A stretch of DNA of 5,561 nt from contig CALFOA010000313.1 in NCBI GenBank assembly GCA_937919795.1, positions 1 through 5,561 on the forward strand, given 5' to 3'. Of the stretch, positions 4,235-5,561 are shown one piece after another. This DNA is from an uncultured Neisseria sp. (GTDB taxonomy: Bacteria > Pseudomonadota > Gammaproteobacteria > Burkholderiales > Neisseriaceae). Position numbers and translations under genes: made by a program. Position 1 is the first letter of the stretch. Every line of letters begins with the position of its first letter. The notes under the pieces were generated by a model that was not told where the DNA came from, ran no database searches, and worked only from the letters and a program-made list of their open reading frames with translations.

Positions 4235-5561
4235 CTAAGCAAACTCCCCAAACACCATCCGCCCCGACGCGCACGCCGCTTCTTCGTTTTCCAGTTTAAA
4301 GGTCAGCTTATCCTTAGCCGCATCGTATTTCAATTCTACAAATACTTTGCTGTTTGGCCGCACAAATTGCTGATATTTCAGGTTTTCCACCCGCACAATG
4401 CTGCGCCGTCCCCAGTCGAAACGTTCGGCCAAGTCGCGTACCCATTGCAGCTCGATTACCCCGGGTACCAAGGGGAACTTGGCGAAATGGCCGCCGAAAT
4501 ACACCAAATCCAGAGGCACGCGGCCTTCAAAACGGTGGGTATCGGGGGGTTCAGACGGCCTTGGCAGCCATACCGGCGCGGTTTGGGCTTCGGTAAAGGC
4601 TGCTTGAAAATCGGCAAGGGCGATTTTCGATTGTGCGTTGCGCGGCAGCGCGTCGGTAAAACGCCAGTAGCGCGGCAGCGCCACGGTGTCTTGCGTGGCG
4701 GCCAGGTGTTTTTTCAACACGGCGGCTACTTCCGCCCGCCCTTTTTGCTGCAAAGCCAGAATACCGCTGGCGTTCAGCGCCGCCCATACTGCGGGGCGCC
4801 GGTGTTGCGGGTGCTGGCCGCAATAGGCGTCGGCAATCCATTCGTGCGCCAGCAGGTCGTGTTCGATTTGATTGAGCGACACGCGTTTATCCTCAAATTT
4901 AATGATGCGGTCTTGGCGACCGAGTAATAAAAAGCCTTGTGCTTGCGGTTCCGCCATATCGGCGGTTTGAAAACGGCCTGTCGTCCACGGCGATTCCGCC
5001 CATAAAGCGCCGCCTTCATCCCGCCCGATTTGCACGGCGGCAAACGGCTGCCATTCGAGCTGAAACTGGCGCGAGGCAATCACGCCGGTTTCGGTGCTGC
5101 CGTAGATTTCAAAAGGCCGCACGGCGTGTTGTTCCAACAAATCGGCAGTGGCTTCGGGCAGCACGCCGCCGGCCGACACGATGCCCGCCACTCTGCCCTG
5201 CAAGGCCTGCCAGTTGCGCGCTTCGCCCAAACGGTTCAGCACCGCCGGGCTGGCGATCCACAGCGTTTTTTCATAAGCGGCGGCCGCGGCCAGCAGGGTT
5301 TCGGGATACACGTTCTGCGGCCGGTCGAGCGTCCAGCCCATCGTGAGCGGCAGCGCGAAACGGAAAGTGAAGCCGTACATATGCTGCGGGCTGACGCTGC
5401 CGACAACAACGGGGTTTTCGCGCGCAAACGGCACGGCTTCGGCCAATGCCGTCGCTTCGGCCTCCATCTGCGCGGCGGTTTTCACCATAATCTGCGCTTC
5501 GCCGCTGGAGCCGGATGTTTTCAGACAGGCTTCCGAATCTGCGGCAATCTGCCAATCGGCC
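4235..5561 (-). CDS. AMP-ligase fused to ApeI-like hotdog dehydratase, 5' end outside window (APE cluster)
   Basis: The frame stays open to the window edge, giving 441 visible residues. The ATG at 5488 is internal: upstream codons read KTSGSSGEAQI, the phosphate-binding loop (A3 motif) of adenylate-forming enzymes. Later motifs, in visible numbering: EIYGSTETG (about 151-159), TADMAE (199-204), GRQDRIIK (214-221) and LPRNAQSKI with the probable catalytic lysine K312. After a Pro-rich linker (about 330-341) comes a hotdog domain with FGGHFAKFPLVPGV (355-368), the H...PGV signature of FabZ/ApeI dehydratases; H358 is the catalytic His candidate. The ligase half (ApeH-like) would activate an aryl acid such as 4-hydroxybenzoate for loading on a carrier protein, and the dehydratase half would remove water during polyene extension. 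At the position I align with the FabZ catalytic Glu (His+14) there is Gln372; E370 lies two residues earlier. Roughly 100 N-terminal residues are missing. Confidence 0.88.
   Translation of the reverse strand, partial: ADWQIAADSEACLKTSGSSGEAQIMVKTAAQMEAEATALAEAVPFARENPVVVGSVSPQHMYGFTFRFALPLTMGWTLDRPQNVYPETLLAAAAAYEKTLWIASPAVLNRLGEARNWQALQGRVAGIVSAGGVLPEATADLLEQHAVRPFEIYGSTETGVIASRQFQLEWQPFAAVQIGRDEGGALWAESPWTTGRFQTADMAEPQAQGFLLLGRQDRIIKFEDKRVSLNQIEHDLLAHEWIADAYCGQHPQHRRPAVWAALNASGILALQQKGRAEVAAVLKKHLAATQDTVALPRYWRFTDALPRNAQSKIALADFQAAFTEAQTAPVWLPRPSEPPDTHRFEGRVPLDLVYFGGHFAKFPLVPGVIELQWVRDLAERFDWGRRSIVRVENLKYQQFVRPNSKVFVELKYDAAKDKLTFKLENEEAACASGRMVFGEFA
4550..4561 (-). repeat. AG-DUS (AGGCCGTCTGAA) in the interdomain linker
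   Basis: An exact AGGCCGTCTGAA on the minus strand lies in codon register and encodes R-P-S-E of the linker joining the ligase and dehydratase domains. This is the AG dialect of the main Neisseria group, unlike the CCTGTCTGAA copies elsewhere in the window. Confidence 0.85.
5520..5531 (-). repeat. DUS copy (AGCCTGTCTGAA) within the ligase gene
   Basis: This 11-of-12 match to TGCCTGTCTGAA encodes A-C-L-K immediately before the TSGSSG phosphate-binding loop of the AMP-ligase. It lies in a conserved coding region, so the amino acid sequence there must accommodate the uptake signal. Confidence 0.8.

Noticed and set aside
5486..5488. ATG as the start of the AMP-ligase fusion.
   Set aside because: In-frame codons upstream encode the TSGSSG phosphate-binding loop, so the gene clearly extends beyond the window.

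Overview
The window looks like the end of an assembled contig from a Neisseriaceae genome. DNA-uptake-sequence (DUS) elements with the core GTCTGAA are scattered through it. Two match TGCCTGTCTGAA exactly, and four more differ from it only at the first base. I recall this dialect from Neisseria wadsworthii and N. shayeganii rather than from the gonococcus/meningococcus group. A single AGGCCGTCTGAA copy (AG-DUS dialect) is also present. The host DNA is G+C-rich. Bases 1-18 are not biological: they match the 3' end of an Illumina TruSeq read-2 adapter left on the contig end.

All genes read right to left on the minus strand with short gaps or overlaps, so they probably form one operon. In transcription order they are: a 5'-truncated AMP-ligase fused to an ApeI-like hotdog dehydratase (4235-5561); a small AT-rich gene with an HEPN-type Rx4H motif (3673-4170); a family 2 glycosyltransferase (2936-3658); a lipoprotein (2298-2897); an LpxL-like acyltransferase (1337-2278); a YbgC/ApeK-like thioesterase (907-1344); a LolA-like carrier (273-866); and the first 69 codons of an MMPL/RND exporter (19-227). 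Apart from the second gene and perhaps the lipoprotein, this is the typical accessory half of an aryl polyene (APE) cluster. The ligase would activate the aryl starter. The dehydratase would act during chain extension. The thioesterase, glycosyltransferase and acyltransferase would release the polyene and attach it to a lipid carrier. The LolA-like protein and the exporter would move the product to the outer membrane. Ketosynthases, ketoreductase and acyl carrier proteins are not in the window and would be expected beyond position 5561.

The most unusual part is 3659-4234. It is strikingly AT-rich, lacks any DUS, and carries one gene with its own good ribosome binding site and a TTG start. It sits between two core APE genes. 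Its edges show a 9-base perfect inverted repeat and a 6-base direct repeat, which could be chance or the remains of an insertion event. The encoded protein is a candidate HEPN ribonuclease/toxin or defence protein riding inside a pigment operon. A second recurring theme is that DUS copies are built into gene boundaries: two stop codons and one start codon lie inside DUS or DUS-like sequence.
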